Part shown: positions 51,386-51,482 of the stretch, piece by piece
Layout: the number at the start of each line of letters is the position of its first letter
How positions within the stretch are numbered: the stretch's first letter is position 1
NCBI GenBank assembly: GCA_028532855.1
Contig: JAQQAL010000029.1
Span: 1-51,482, forward strand
DNA: 51,482 nt
Reading direction: 5' to 3'
Source of the DNA: Candidatus Thalassospirochaeta sargassi
GTDB taxonomy: Bacteria; Spirochaetota; Spirochaetia; UBA9216
Notes under the pieces: model-generated
The model's database searches: none
Told to the model about the DNA's origin: nothing
What the model saw: the letters and a program-made list of their open reading frames with translations, nothing else
Translations under genes and position numbers: made by a program

Positions 51386-51482
51386 CTATCTGTAGAAATC
51401 AGTTGCGCTCCAGTAACCGTCCATAGCTTCTGTTGCTTTAAAGCTTGTCTGAACAATCATGTCGCCTGCTGTTGTCTCCATT
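51386..51482 (-). CDS. C-terminal end of an unknown protein (partial)
   Basis: A minus-strand frame enters from the right edge and ends at TAG 51386-51388. The visible 31 residues read METTAGDMIVQTSFKATEAM, then DGYWSATDFYR. The segment is too short to name the family, and there is no sign of decay. It converges with the aldo/keto reductase, with the terminator hairpin between them. The first visible Met is probably internal. Confidence 0.5.
   Translation of the reverse strand, partial: METTAGDMIVQTSFKATEAMDGYWSATDFYR

Overview
The window reads as chromosomal DNA of a free-living, probably anaerobic or facultative Spirochaetota-type bacterium. This is an inference from the mix of genes: exported proteins cleaved before Gly-Gly (AFA|GGQ, VFA|GGT), a large PPi-type PEP carboxykinase-like protein, monomeric isocitrate dehydrogenase, a four-S1-domain protein, YesM/YesN-type two-component genes and sugar ABC transporters. 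No rRNA, tRNA, CRISPR array or complete mobile element was recognised.

Left part (1-12.4 kb). A run of minus-strand redox genes contains several broken copies: an amidohydrolase interrupted by one in-frame TAG at the left edge, a nitroreductase with an internal deletion, an intact HxlR regulator and an intact nitroreductase. Divergent from them is a three-gene polar amino acid ABC transporter, followed by a flavin-binding/ferredoxin fusion, an AraC regulator and an S1-domain RNA-binding protein. A strong sigma70-type promoter then precedes a 1159-residue PEPCK-like gene. A second HxlR gene, frameshifted in a C run, faces a short-chain dehydrogenase.

Centre (12.4-30.7 kb). A DsrE protein and an orphan gene are followed by a two-gene unit: a Na+/H+ antiporter fused to a PTS EIIA domain, and a membrane sensor with a cytoplasmic Schlafen AlbA_2 domain. 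Then come LysR-CobO, a Pro/Gly-rich lipoprotein, a DMT permease, monomeric Icd, and a membrane AraC regulator divergent from an exported C-type-lectin-like protein. The most distinctive locus is a tight six-gene minus-strand operon: ferredoxin, heme-b-like membrane protein, Tat-signal flavoprotein, TatC, TatB, and a 55-residue TatA. It looks like an extracytoplasmic flavoprotein reductase that carries its own translocase. To its right lie a small lipoprotein, a decayed YgbA-like gene with an in-frame TGA, and a C-terminal relic of pyrrolysyl-tRNA synthetase.

Right part (30.7-51.5 kb). This is a carbohydrate region. SorE-like and GutD-like dehydrogenases and a PHP-domain protein are divergent from a DeoR regulator. 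An AraC regulator is divergent from fucI-fucU-kinase (L-fucose isomerase, mutarotase, and a rhamnulokinase/fuculokinase-type kinase). Convergent to these is a membrane-anchored sugar-binding protein with a YesM-type kinase and YesN-type regulator, beside an mglBAC-like sugar ABC transporter. A paralogous AraC regulator follows, divergent from a zinc alcohol dehydrogenase and an aldo/keto reductase. Together these suggest sensing, uptake, isomerisation and phosphorylation of L-fucose or a related sugar, with reductases for the aldehyde or sugar products. No fuculose-phosphate aldolase gene was seen.
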